NCBI GenBank assembly: GCA_041678625.1
Contig: JBAYNS010000034.1
Location: 1 to 9,610 of the forward strand
Direction of reading: 5' to 3'
Source of the DNA: JBAYNS01 sp041678625
GTDB taxonomy: Bacteria > Patescibacteriota > Gracilibacteria > Peribacterales > Peribacteraceae
Length of the DNA stretch: 9,610 bases
Shown here: piece by piece, positions 1 through 5,286 of the stretch
Layout: every line of letters begins with the position of its first letter
Numbering within the stretch: the stretch's first letter is position 1
The notes under the pieces: model-generated
The model's database searches: none
The model's input: only the letters and a program-made list of their open reading frames with translations
Told to the model about the DNA's origin: nothing
Translations under genes and position numbers: made by a program

Positions 1-912
1 CAGATTCATCACCTGATCCGGAATGGCAGAGCAATCAACAGAGCGCTTTCCTGTTGAGCGCAGTTGTGCGATGAAATCCGGAAGCAGACGGTCTGCCTGC
101 CGAGAGTCTTCTGCAAGATTCGTGAAATGTATGTGACTTTCAGAAAGTTCTGCAAGTATCAGAAAAGCACCGGCGGCACTCCAGTCACCTTCGATCTGGT
201 AATGCACATTCGCCCGAAGAGGGGAGTGCGGCACATGAAAATTCCCTCTCTGTTTTCTAACACTCACACCGAAATCGGCAAGCACTTCTCGCGTAGGCTC
301 AACGTATTGTGCAGAAGCAAGGGTTGATTGCGCGGTAATGGAAAGTCCTTGAGGCAGAAGGGGGCCGATCAGCAGCAGTGATGTGAGGAACTGGCTGCTC
401 TTGCTGGCGTCGAGTGTCAGGTTTCCACCTTTCAGGTTCCTTCCACGAATATGTAGAGGAGGGCAACCATCGGTATCTTCGATCTGTGCTCCAAGTGTTT
501 TCAATGCATTCGTCAGATCGCCAATGGGCCGCTCGCACATGCGCGCATTGCCGGTAATGATCCACTGCCCCGGCACAATACAGGCAAGCGAGGTCAAAAA
601 GCGCAGGGTAGTACCGGCGTTATCGCAGAAGAGCGTTACAGTTTTACTGTTCTTGTTCTGTGGAATGCCTCCCCGTATAACCAGAGTTCCTTTCCTGCGA
701 TCTTTCCACTGCACGGCAAAACCCATGCGCTGAAGATTCTTCACCAGGAGCACGACGTCATCGCAGGGCGTAGCGTTGCAAATATTCGTCGTCCCCTTTG
801 CAAGGCATGCCGCGATGATTGCCCTGTTCGCATGCGACTTGGAACCCGGCATGGTCAATGCCGCATCAAAGGGCAAAAGGAGTGGCTCAATGCGGAGAAG
901 AGAGCTGGTCAT
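1..912 (-). CDS. aroA: 3-phosphoshikimate 1-carboxyvinyltransferase (EPSP synthase), C-terminus beyond left edge
   Basis: The reverse strand is open for 304 codons from the ATG at 912-910 to the window edge; the family is usually about 430 residues, so roughly the last third is missing. The enzyme transfers the enolpyruvyl group of PEP to shikimate 3-phosphate, the sixth shikimate-pathway step, in the cytoplasm. Seen in the sequence: PGSKSHANRA near residues 22-31 (the GSKSxxNR substrate-binding segment), DNAGTTLRFL near residue 100 (PEP-site loop, with the Gly typical of glyphosate-sensitive forms), RMCERPIGDL, then SKSSQFLTSLLLIGPL and GDWSAAGAFL in the second half. The start codon overlaps the aroB stop as ATGA (912-909), so the two genes are probably translationally coupled and co-transcribed from the DAHP synthase promoter. 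The frame is intact through the G run at 360-364. Family assignment is secure. Confidence 0.95.
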   Translation of the reverse strand, partial: MTSSLLRIEPLLLPFDAALTMPGSKSHANRAIIAACLAKGTTNICNATPCDDVVLLVKNLQRMGFAVQWKDRRKGTLVIRGGIPQNKNSKTVTLFCDNAGTTLRFLTSLACIVPGQWIITGNARMCERPIGDLTNALKTLGAQIEDTDGCPPLHIRGRNLKGGNLTLDASKSSQFLTSLLLIGPLLPQGLSITAQSTLASAQYVEPTREVLADFGVSVRKQRGNFHVPHSPLRANVHYQIEGDWSAAGAFLILAELSESHIHFTNLAEDSRQADRLLPDFIAQLRSTGKRSVDCSAIPDQVMNL

Positions 913-1949
913 ATACAGATCGAACGGAATTGATCTTTCTTCAACTCCCGGATTTCTCCGGCACCGATACGTTCAGGAACTGCCATGCGCACGGTATCGC
1001 CAACCGTTTTCTTATCCTGTTCCATAAGTTTCCACAGCGCAGCAGCATCGGCTATCTTCGGTAATGTCGTTGGCATGGAGATCTTCGTAAGCAGGGCAGT
1101 AATACGCTCTGCATCCTCTGTTCCGGCAATGGCCATCTCCGCAACCATTCCCCGGCTCACGGCTTCTCCGTGAGAGAGCGCAAAGCCCGAGTGTGTTTCC
1201 AATGCGTGCCCCACTGTGTGGCCGAAGTTCAGGAACATGCGTTTACCGCATTCCTTTTCATCCTTTTCCACCACATCAACTTTGATCTGCACGGCTTTTT
1301 CTATGCACGCAGTCAAAGCGGCATCCTGATGATCGAGTATTTCTTTAGAATGGTGCTCAAGCCATGCAAAAAATTTCGCATCCAGCATTGCTGCCATCTT
1401 CACGACTTCCGCAATACCCGAGTGCAATTGCGAGTCGGGCAAACTTGCAAGCATCTGAATATCCATGATCACAGCTGTCGGATGCGCCAGAGTCCCAATC
1501 AGATTTTTTACGCCAGCCAAATCCACGCCGGTTTTTCCGCCGATCCCTGCATCCACCATGCAGAGCAAGCTCGTAGGAATGTTGATAAAACGCACTCCGC
1601 GCAGGAAGATGCTGCTCACAAAACCTCCAACATCTGTCACCATGCCGCCGCCGACCAAAAGGAGAATACTCTGGCGCGTTGCCTGTGCTCTGATCAGTTC
1701 TTCTATCAATCTCTGGACATCTTCGAGCGTTTTGGATTTCTCTCCGCTCGGTACAGAGATGATGGTTTTACAGCCCACATCTTCCGCAATTCCTTCCGCA
1801 ATGGTCCGGACTCCCTCATCGCAGAGCATGATCAGGCGATCGTACTGCTCCTTTTCCAATTGAGCCGGAAGTTCACGGATCGCCCCTGATCCTATCAGGA
1901 TGGGGATGCGTTTTTTCTGTGCCGGAGGTGTGAGGTGAATTATGGACAT
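909..1949 (-). CDS. aroB: 3-dehydroquinate synthase
   Basis: A full-length 346-residue protein, normal for the family. It converts DAHP to 3-dehydroquinate using NAD+ and a divalent metal. Visible motifs: PSGEKSKTLE (67-76), the NAD-binding GGGMVTDVGGF (100-110), PTSLLCMVDAGIGGKTGVD (125-143), KNLIGT (148-153), EVVKMA (181-186), FLNFGHTVGHALE (239-251) and HGEAVSRGM (260-268). By alignment with characterised enzymes the metal ligands would be E181, H244 and H260. All signature residues appear present. The gene is second in a three-gene operon: it starts 9 bp after the DAHP synthase stop, and its TGA stop overlaps the aroA ATG. No Shine-Dalgarno sequence is obvious before the start, so initiation probably depends on coupling. 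Confidence 0.97.
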   Translation of the reverse strand: MSIIHLTPPAQKKRIPILIGSGAIRELPAQLEKEQYDRLIMLCDEGVRTIAEGIAEDVGCKTIISVPSGEKSKTLEDVQRLIEELIRAQATRQSILLLVGGGMVTDVGGFVSSIFLRGVRFINIPTSLLCMVDAGIGGKTGVDLAGVKNLIGTLAHPTAVIMDIQMLASLPDSQLHSGIAEVVKMAAMLDAKFFAWLEHHSKEILDHQDAALTACIEKAVQIKVDVVEKDEKECGKRMFLNFGHTVGHALETHSGFALSHGEAVSRGMVAEMAIAGTEDAERITALLTKISMPTTLPKIADAAALWKLMEQDKKTVGDTVRMAVPERIGAGEIRELKKDQFRSICI

Positions 1950-1958
1950 AATGCGATG

Positions 1959-2978
1959 TTACACGAGCTTTTTACCCATAGCAGTAGCGATGACGCGCAT
2001 CTGCTTCTGACAATCAGCAAACTGCTCTTCGGTGAGCGACTGCGGCCCATCAGACAGGGCTTCTTCCGGGCGTGGATGCGTCTCGATAATCACGCCATCT
2101 GCGCCAACGGCTATCGCCGCTTTGGCGCAGTCATCTACCCAGCGGGCTTTGCCCGCGGAATGGCTGGGATCCACAATGATCGGCAGATGCGTCAATTCGC
2201 GCAGTGCCGGTATGGAACCAAGGCAGAGCGTGAAGCGCACTTCCTGCTCAAATGTGCGTATACCTCGCTCACACAGAATCACATTCGGATTGCCCTCATG
2301 CAGAATGTATTCTGCTGCCAGCAGCCACTCCTCCAGCGTTGATGACAGGCCGCGCTTCAGGAGTACGGGTTTAGCGGCCTTGCCGGCCCGGCGCAGCAGG
2401 TCATAGTTCTGCATGTTGCGTGCTCCGATTTGAATAATATCGGCATACTCTTCTACCAGATCCATCTGCTCCACACTCATGGCCTCGGTATCTACGGACA
2501 TACCGTATTTGTCAGCCGTCTTCCTGAGCATTTGCAGCCCCTTCTCGCCAAGACCATTGAATGCGTACGGTCCCGTTCTCGGTTTGAATGCCCCGCCGCG
2601 CAGGATGTTCACGCCTTGTTCGTGAACGTACGCCGCCGTTTCATCCAGTTGTCCTTCTGATTCCACGGAACAGGGCCCGGCTATCACCACGCATTGCTCT
2701 CGGTTACCGATAGTGCAGGCATCATGCAGACGTATGGTTGTCCGATCCTTCTGTTGCCGTGATGCAAGTTTGTAAGGACGATGAACACGATCCACGGAGA
2801 GCACACCTTCCAGTGAACGCAGAAGTTCCACATCAATATTCATCGTGTCCCCGGGGACGGCAATAACACGCTTGTTCTGCCCGATGATGTGGGAATCAGC
2901 GTCATACTTCCGCTGGAGCAGCTCCTGAATGTGAGTAATCAGAGTCTGGTCATTCTTCTTCTGGAGGACGATGAGCAT
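1959..2978 (-). CDS. aroF: DAHP synthase, class I-beta, with N-terminal ferredoxin-like domain
   Basis: A 339-residue 3-deoxy-D-arabino-heptulosonate 7-phosphate synthase, which condenses PEP and erythrose 4-phosphate and commits carbon to the pathway. Residues 1 to about 75 match the small ferredoxin-like domain in Thermotoga-type enzymes, where it mediates inhibition by Tyr or Phe. The barrel follows: CVVIAGPCSVES (96-107), GGAFKPRTGPYAF (128-140), QIGARNMQNYDLL (183-195), KPVLLKRG (203-210), ILCERGIRTFE (234-244), IIVDPSHSAGK (267-277) and SDGPQSL (309-315). Expected metal ligands are C103, H273, E299 and D310, matching the Thermotoga spacing. It is the first gene of the operon and is preceded by a promoter, an aromatic-rich leader peptide and an attenuator. 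Control therefore seems to act on both transcription and enzyme activity. The symbol aroF is conventional; aroG or aroA names are also used for this family. Confidence 0.96.
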   Translation of the reverse strand: MLIVLQKKNDQTLITHIQELLQRKYDADSHIIGQNKRVIAVPGDTMNIDVELLRSLEGVLSVDRVHRPYKLASRQQKDRTTIRLHDACTIGNREQCVVIAGPCSVESEGQLDETAAYVHEQGVNILRGGAFKPRTGPYAFNGLGEKGLQMLRKTADKYGMSVDTEAMSVEQMDLVEEYADIIQIGARNMQNYDLLRRAGKAAKPVLLKRGLSSTLEEWLLAAEYILHEGNPNVILCERGIRTFEQEVRFTLCLGSIPALRELTHLPIIVDPSHSAGKARWVDDCAKAAIAVGADGVIIETHPRPEEALSDGPQSLTEEQFADCQKQMRVIATAMGKKLV

Positions 2979-2998
2979 GGTAGAGGGGGGAAAGTAAC

Positions 2999-3033
2999 AA
3001 AAAAATTGCTTCTCCTCTCTCTGGGGGGAAGCA
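2999..3033 (-). terminator. Attenuator terminator hairpin upstream of DAHP synthase
   Basis: On the minus-strand RNA, TGCTTC followed by a C run (3033 down to about 3025) pairs with GGAGAAGCA (3015-3007). This gives 6 bp, one unpaired A or mismatch, then 2 further G-C pairs. An AA and seven consecutive U (3005-2999) follow directly. That is the form of an intrinsic terminator, and it lies about 20 nt upstream of the DAHP synthase start, inside the leader of its own operon, where a constitutive terminator would make no sense. Its 3' arm overlaps the sequence used by the alternative antiterminator pairing. No folding program was run. Confidence 0.8.
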
Positions 3034-3072
3034 TTGTTTTAAGTAAATGCGATCCTATGAGAGAGGAAATGC
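3008..3072 (-). promoter_or_regulatory. Antiterminator pairing of the aro operon attenuator
   Basis: The minus-strand RNA segment GCATTTCCTCTCTC (3072-3059) is complementary to GAGAGAGGAGAAGC (3021-3008). It makes 13 pairs including one G-U, with one A-A mismatch. The second segment contains the 3' arm of the terminator hairpin at 2999-3033, so the two structures exclude each other. The first segment begins one nucleotide after the leader-peptide stop codon (3076-3074). A ribosome at the stop would mask it, while a ribosome stalled on the aromatic codons would leave most of it free. No upstream segment that would sequester the first arm was found, so read-through may be the default when the leader is not translated. 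Confidence 0.78.
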
Positions 3073-3073
3073 T

Positions 3074-3151
3074 CTAGGTAAAAAACCGATAGAAGCCGTA
3101 CCAGAAGGCCGTGAATACTAATGGTGCCTGCGGACGACTTGTACGACTCAT
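3074..3151 (-). CDS. Aromatic-rich leader peptide of the DAHP synthase operon (25 aa)
   Basis: ATG at 3151-3149, TAG at 3076-3074, 25 codons. The N-terminal half, MSRTSRPQAPLV, is unremarkable. The C-terminal half, FTAFWYGFYRFFT, contains five Phe, two Tyr and one Trp, eight aromatic residues in thirteen. This is the pattern of a regulatory leader peptide (compare pheL, trpL and pheST leaders), here covering all three end products of the pathway. The ORF starts about 10 nt after the predicted transcription start of a strong promoter match. It ends immediately before the antiterminator arm, the position needed for ribosome stalling to choose between antiterminator and terminator. There is no Shine-Dalgarno sequence before the ATG. 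The peptide product itself probably has no function. Confidence 0.82.
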   Translation of the reverse strand: MSRTSRPQAPLVFTAFWYGFYRFFT

Positions 3152-3167
3152 AGTATGTAGCGCGAAA

Positions 3168-3196
3168 AGTGTATTGCCCCTTTCCTACGGTGTCAA
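3168..3196 (-). promoter_or_regulatory. Sigma70-type promoter of the DAHP synthase-aroB-aroA operon
   Basis: On the reverse strand a perfect -35 box TTGACA (3196-3191) is followed after exactly 17 bp by TACACT (3173-3168; 4 of 6 matches to TATAAT). Transcription would start near 3161, about 10 nt before the leader-peptide ATG, giving a leader of about 180 nt before the DAHP synthase start. This is the best promoter match noticed in the intergenic region. Confidence 0.75.
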
Positions 3197-3227
3197 CTTT
3201 CTGTTACTAGATATGAAGGAAACGCAT

Positions 3228-3280
3228 GTTTTCCCTCACGGAAACAGTGGACGTTCTGTTGAGCAGTGGAACGCCTTTTT
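3228..3280 (+). promoter_or_regulatory. Overlapping hairpins with a terminator-like end upstream of tyrA
   Basis: Three overlapping stems can be drawn on the plus strand. GTTTTCC (3228-3234) pairs with GGAAAC (3240-3245) with one bulge. AACAG (3243-3247) pairs with CTGTT (3256-3260). GGACGTTC (3249-3256) pairs with GAACGCC (3269-3275) with one mismatch, followed by five T (3276-3280). Adjacent stems compete, as in an attenuator. However, no convincing plus-strand promoter or aromatic-rich ORF lies upstream, and the stems are short, so this may be chance. Confidence 0.3.
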
Positions 3281-3290
3281 ACTTTTATTC

Positions 3291-3362
3291 ATGCAGAAAA
3301 AGTACGTGCATTACATTCCATTTCCCGCACAGGTATTTTATGGACTCCTCGATTCATTTTAA
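3291..3362 (+). CDS. Candidate Tyr/Phe-rich leader peptide upstream of tyrA (23 aa)
   Basis: ATG at 3291, TAA at 3360-3362, 23 codons, starting MQKKYVHYIPFPAQ and ending VFYGLLDSF. Three Tyr and four Phe make seven aromatic residues of 23, with no Trp. That composition suits a gene whose product makes Tyr. The ATG is preceded by a TACTTTTATTC tract like those before other starts here. It ends 39 nt before tyrA. Against it, no strong plus-strand promoter lies upstream, no U-tract hairpin lies between it and tyrA, and a plausible tyrA promoter at 3341-3369 would exclude it from the mRNA. It may instead be the tail of a chance open frame. Confidence 0.4.
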   Translation: MQKKYVHYIPFPAQVFYGLLDSF

Positions 3363-3369
3363 CTAGTAT
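3341..3369 (+). promoter_or_regulatory. Possible tyrA promoter
   Basis: TGGACT (3341-3346, 4 of 6 to TTGACA), a 17 bp spacer, and TAGTAT (3364-3369, 4 of 6 to TATAAT). Transcription would start near 3376, about 26 nt before the tyrA ATG. An inverted repeat AGTATC-A-GATACT (3365-3377) overlaps the -10 box and could be an operator. All of this is weak pattern matching. Confidence 0.35.
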
Positions 3370-3401
3370 CAGATACTTTCTACCCTCTTTCCCTCATAGA
3401 A

Positions 3402-4580
3402 ATGAACGGACAACCAGAAAATCAGCTCGATACTTTCCAAGATCAATCCATAGCTGTATATGGCGGCGGCGGCGGATGGGGTGATCGTATCACCAGAGCA
3501 GCATCGAATTTATTTGGGAAAACGCGAATTGTTGAACAGAAAGCAACACCAGCAGAGGCAATTGCAGCTGCAAGAGAGAGCGATATATTGTTCATGGCCA
3601 CGCCGGACCCAGTTATCAATGACCTTTTGATTGAGGTACGTAATCAGCTCAGGCCGGGGAAAGGTGTTATTGATTGTGCAACAAATAAGAGTGGTTTTGC
3701 AGATACGCTTACCAGCCTTGCAGAAGACGGTGTGAGCGTCTGTTCAACGCATCCTATGGTCAAACCGGAAACATCGCCCCGTGGGCAGACAGTGATCATC
3801 ATGCCTATTGGAGAGCACGCGCAGCTTGCGCAGCAAGTAGCACAACGTATTTTCGTGGAAATGGGCATGCGCCCAGAGGAATTGGATTTTGCGCAACATG
3901 CTGACATGATGGTCATTTTGCAGATGGTGCCGCATCTCATACACCGGATACTGATTCATGCGATGGCACACGGTTTGCAGGCACAAGAGATGAGCATTGA
4001 GGATGTTTCACGTCTTGCACCGGCAAACTACCTTCTTTCTGAACTTGGTGTCGGACGCGTTGGTATACAACGTCCGGAAGTATCGGCAGGCATTGTGATG
4101 ACTGCATTGCAAACACCGCTTGGCCACCGCGTATTAGGAGGAATACAGGAGACCATTGGACGCATTATCGCAGCAGATAAACGAGAGGAGCTCTCTGCGT
4201 TGTTTACCAGCGACGTTAATCTGCTGGATCCCAATGGATCGTGGCGTGAAGAGATGACCAAACGTACTGATGCAGCGCTCACGCGCCTCGGTAATCTTCG
4301 TCTCCGCTCCTTTCAGGTCACTGTTCCGGATAGACCAGCTGTTTTGCGCGATGTGCTCAGCATTATGCATGATTTGCACGATATCGATATGACGGCACTG
4401 GATTCGCAAATTATTGATCAGGAGGATGGAACCGCTTTGGCACGTTTTGATGTTGGTATTACAGATCAGCAATTGGATTTCCAGAAATTGGCCGTAGATC
4501 TGGAGAGAGTAGGAGCATCTATTACTTTCCCAAGATCAGCGCTCAAGAGCCAAGGATTATCACCAGAGGCAACAGATTAG
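3402..4580 (+). CDS. tyrA: Prephenate/arogenate dehydrogenase (TyrA family) with C-terminal ACT domain
   Basis: A 392-residue protein. It begins with a Rossmann nucleotide-binding loop, IAVYGGGGGWGDRI (17-30), and continues with a TyrA-type domain: ATPDPVI (66-72), VIDCATNKSG (89-98), STHPMVKPETSPRGQ (115-129, with the conserved HPM; H117 is the likely catalytic His) and QMVPHLIHR (174-182, with H178). From about residue 302, VTVPDRPAVLRDVLSIMHD starts an ACT domain, which in TyrA enzymes commonly binds Tyr for feedback inhibition. The likely reaction is oxidative decarboxylation of prephenate to 4-hydroxyphenylpyruvate. The cofactor (NAD or NADP) and the prephenate/arogenate preference cannot be read from sequence alone. 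It opens the plus-strand run, with the next gene 20 bp downstream. No Shine-Dalgarno is present; the start is preceded by a pyrimidine-rich tract. Confidence 0.87.
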   Translation: MNGQPENQLDTFQDQSIAVYGGGGGWGDRITRAASNLFGKTRIVEQKATPAEAIAAARESDILFMATPDPVINDLLIEVRNQLRPGKGVIDCATNKSGFADTLTSLAEDGVSVCSTHPMVKPETSPRGQTVIIMPIGEHAQLAQQVAQRIFVEMGMRPEELDFAQHADMMVILQMVPHLIHRILIHAMAHGLQAQEMSIEDVSRLAPANYLLSELGVGRVGIQRPEVSAGIVMTALQTPLGHRVLGGIQETIGRIIAADKREELSALFTSDVNLLDPNGSWREEMTKRTDAALTRLGNLRLRSFQVTVPDRPAVLRDVLSIMHDLHDIDMTALDSQIIDQEDGTALARFDVGITDQQLDFQKLAVDLERVGASITFPRSALKSQGLSPEATD

Positions 4581-4600
4581 CCTCTTTTTCACTCTGTTTT

Positions 4601-5164
4601 ATGATAATGGCGAATCGCAATCTTCAGGACAATAAATACTTGTTCGATGAAGCAGAAATTGCTCGATCAATGCGAGGATTTGCATATTTGCACAGTGACA
4701 GACCGAAATGCAGAGCAGATCTTCCTCAGGAAAATGAAGCTTTGTTGGCAGCAGATGTTCTTGCATTACATTGTGTTTCTTGTAGAAGATCGGTTAGCCA
4801 GGAGTTCCGCACAAGATTACAAACGGTTCTCCGTCGTCTTGGTGTCGAAATAGACTATGCGAATCCAAAACATAGGCAATGCATTACGGAATTGATGACT
4901 ATTGGAAGTGAGATGCTGGAAGCAGTTCCTCTTCTGCGTTCAGCGGATTTATTGAACGGGTACAGAGCAAAAATTGAAGCAATCATGCATACCTTATTTG
5001 ATAATCAGCCCATACATGATTCTGGTTGGGCGCCTCCTCCGGATGTTGAAGGCAGAGAATATATTATTCAACATCTTGATGATGCTACGAGAAATCAATT
5101 AATAACCCTCCTTAGAGGGGTACAGACGACATGCTCGATACCTTGCGGGAGAAGAGCATCATGA
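4601..5164 (+). CDS. Unrecognised 187-residue protein between tyrA and aroC
   Basis: I do not recognise the family. The ORF starts 20 bp after tyrA (ATG 4601; a second ATG at 4607 is equally plausible) and ends with TGA at 5162-5164, about 110 bp before aroC, so it is probably co-transcribed with tyrA. The composition suggests a soluble, mostly helical protein with many Leu, Arg and Glu and no signal peptide or membrane segment. Six Cys (37, 58, 61, 94, 178, 182), two of them in HCVSC (57-61), and nearby His could bind a metal. The stretch SGWAPPPDVEGREY (141-154) looks like a loop. Its position invites the guess of a missing pathway step such as chorismate mutase, but I see no AroQ-like pattern and do not claim it. 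Base composition is slightly more AT-rich than in aroB. Confidence 0.7.
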   Translation: MIMANRNLQDNKYLFDEAEIARSMRGFAYLHSDRPKCRADLPQENEALLAADVLALHCVSCRRSVSQEFRTRLQTVLRRLGVEIDYANPKHRQCITELMTIGSEMLEAVPLLRSADLLNGYRAKIEAIMHTLFDNQPIHDSGWAPPPDVEGREYIIQHLDDATRNQLITLLRGVQTTCSIPCGRRAS

Positions 5165-5193
5165 TGCATATATGGTATTTGTCTTTGTGTGTG

Positions 5194-5286
5194 ATGAAAG
5201 CAAATGAAAGGCGATGTTTTCCACAGCGCACCATCGTTCTGGTACCATGGTGTTACTTTTACCTTTTCTGCTATGGCCAGCAATAG
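5194..5286 (+). CDS. Candidate aromatic-rich upstream ORF overlapping the aroC start (30 aa)
   Basis: ATG at 5194, TAG at 5284-5286, 30 codons. After an ordinary N-terminal part (MKANERRCFPQRTIVLVP) comes WCYFYLFCYGQQ: Trp, three Tyr and two Phe within nine codons, at 5248-5274. The last of these codons overlaps the aroC ATG at 5273, in a different frame. A hairpin CACCAT (5229-5234) / ATGGTG (5247-5252) lies just upstream and includes the Trp codon. The layout suggests that ribosome movement on the uORF affects aroC initiation. The caveat is that a T/C-rich initiation tract would encode Phe, Tyr and Leu by itself, so the composition may be a by-product. Confidence 0.45.
   Translation: MKANERRCFPQRTIVLVPWCYFYLFCYGQQ

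Noticed and set aside
355..366. Apparent frameshift in aroA near the C run on the coding strand
   Set aside because: Recounting gives five G on the plus strand (360-364), which keeps the EPSP synthase frame open into LLLIGPLLPQG; the shift was a counting error.
1170..1889. 239-residue plus-strand ORF
   Set aside because: It is antisense to aroB, whose motifs are unmistakable; Cys/His-rich low-quality composition is typical of a shadow frame.
2979..3200. T-box riboswitch instead of a leader-peptide attenuator
   Set aside because: No AGGGUGGNACCGCG-like T-box sequence or long specifier stem is present, and the leader is short.
3111..3362. 83-residue plus-strand ORF across the divergent region
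   Set aside because: It starts with GTG, runs antisense over the minus-strand leader peptide and promoter, and shows no family features; only its last 23 codons are kept, as a candidate leader peptide.
5104..5122. CCCTC-CTTA-GAGGG hairpin as a terminator
   Set aside because: It lies inside the 4601-5164 coding region and is not followed by a T run.
5156..5167. 12 bp perfect palindrome GCATCATGATGC at the end of the unknown gene
   Set aside because: Single copy, lies over the stop codon, no T run; it could be an operator but nothing else supports it.
5204..5272. N-terminal extension of AroC from ATG 5204
   Set aside because: Chorismate synthases start just before FGxLFRxTTFGESHG; the extra 23 residues have no counterpart that I know of.
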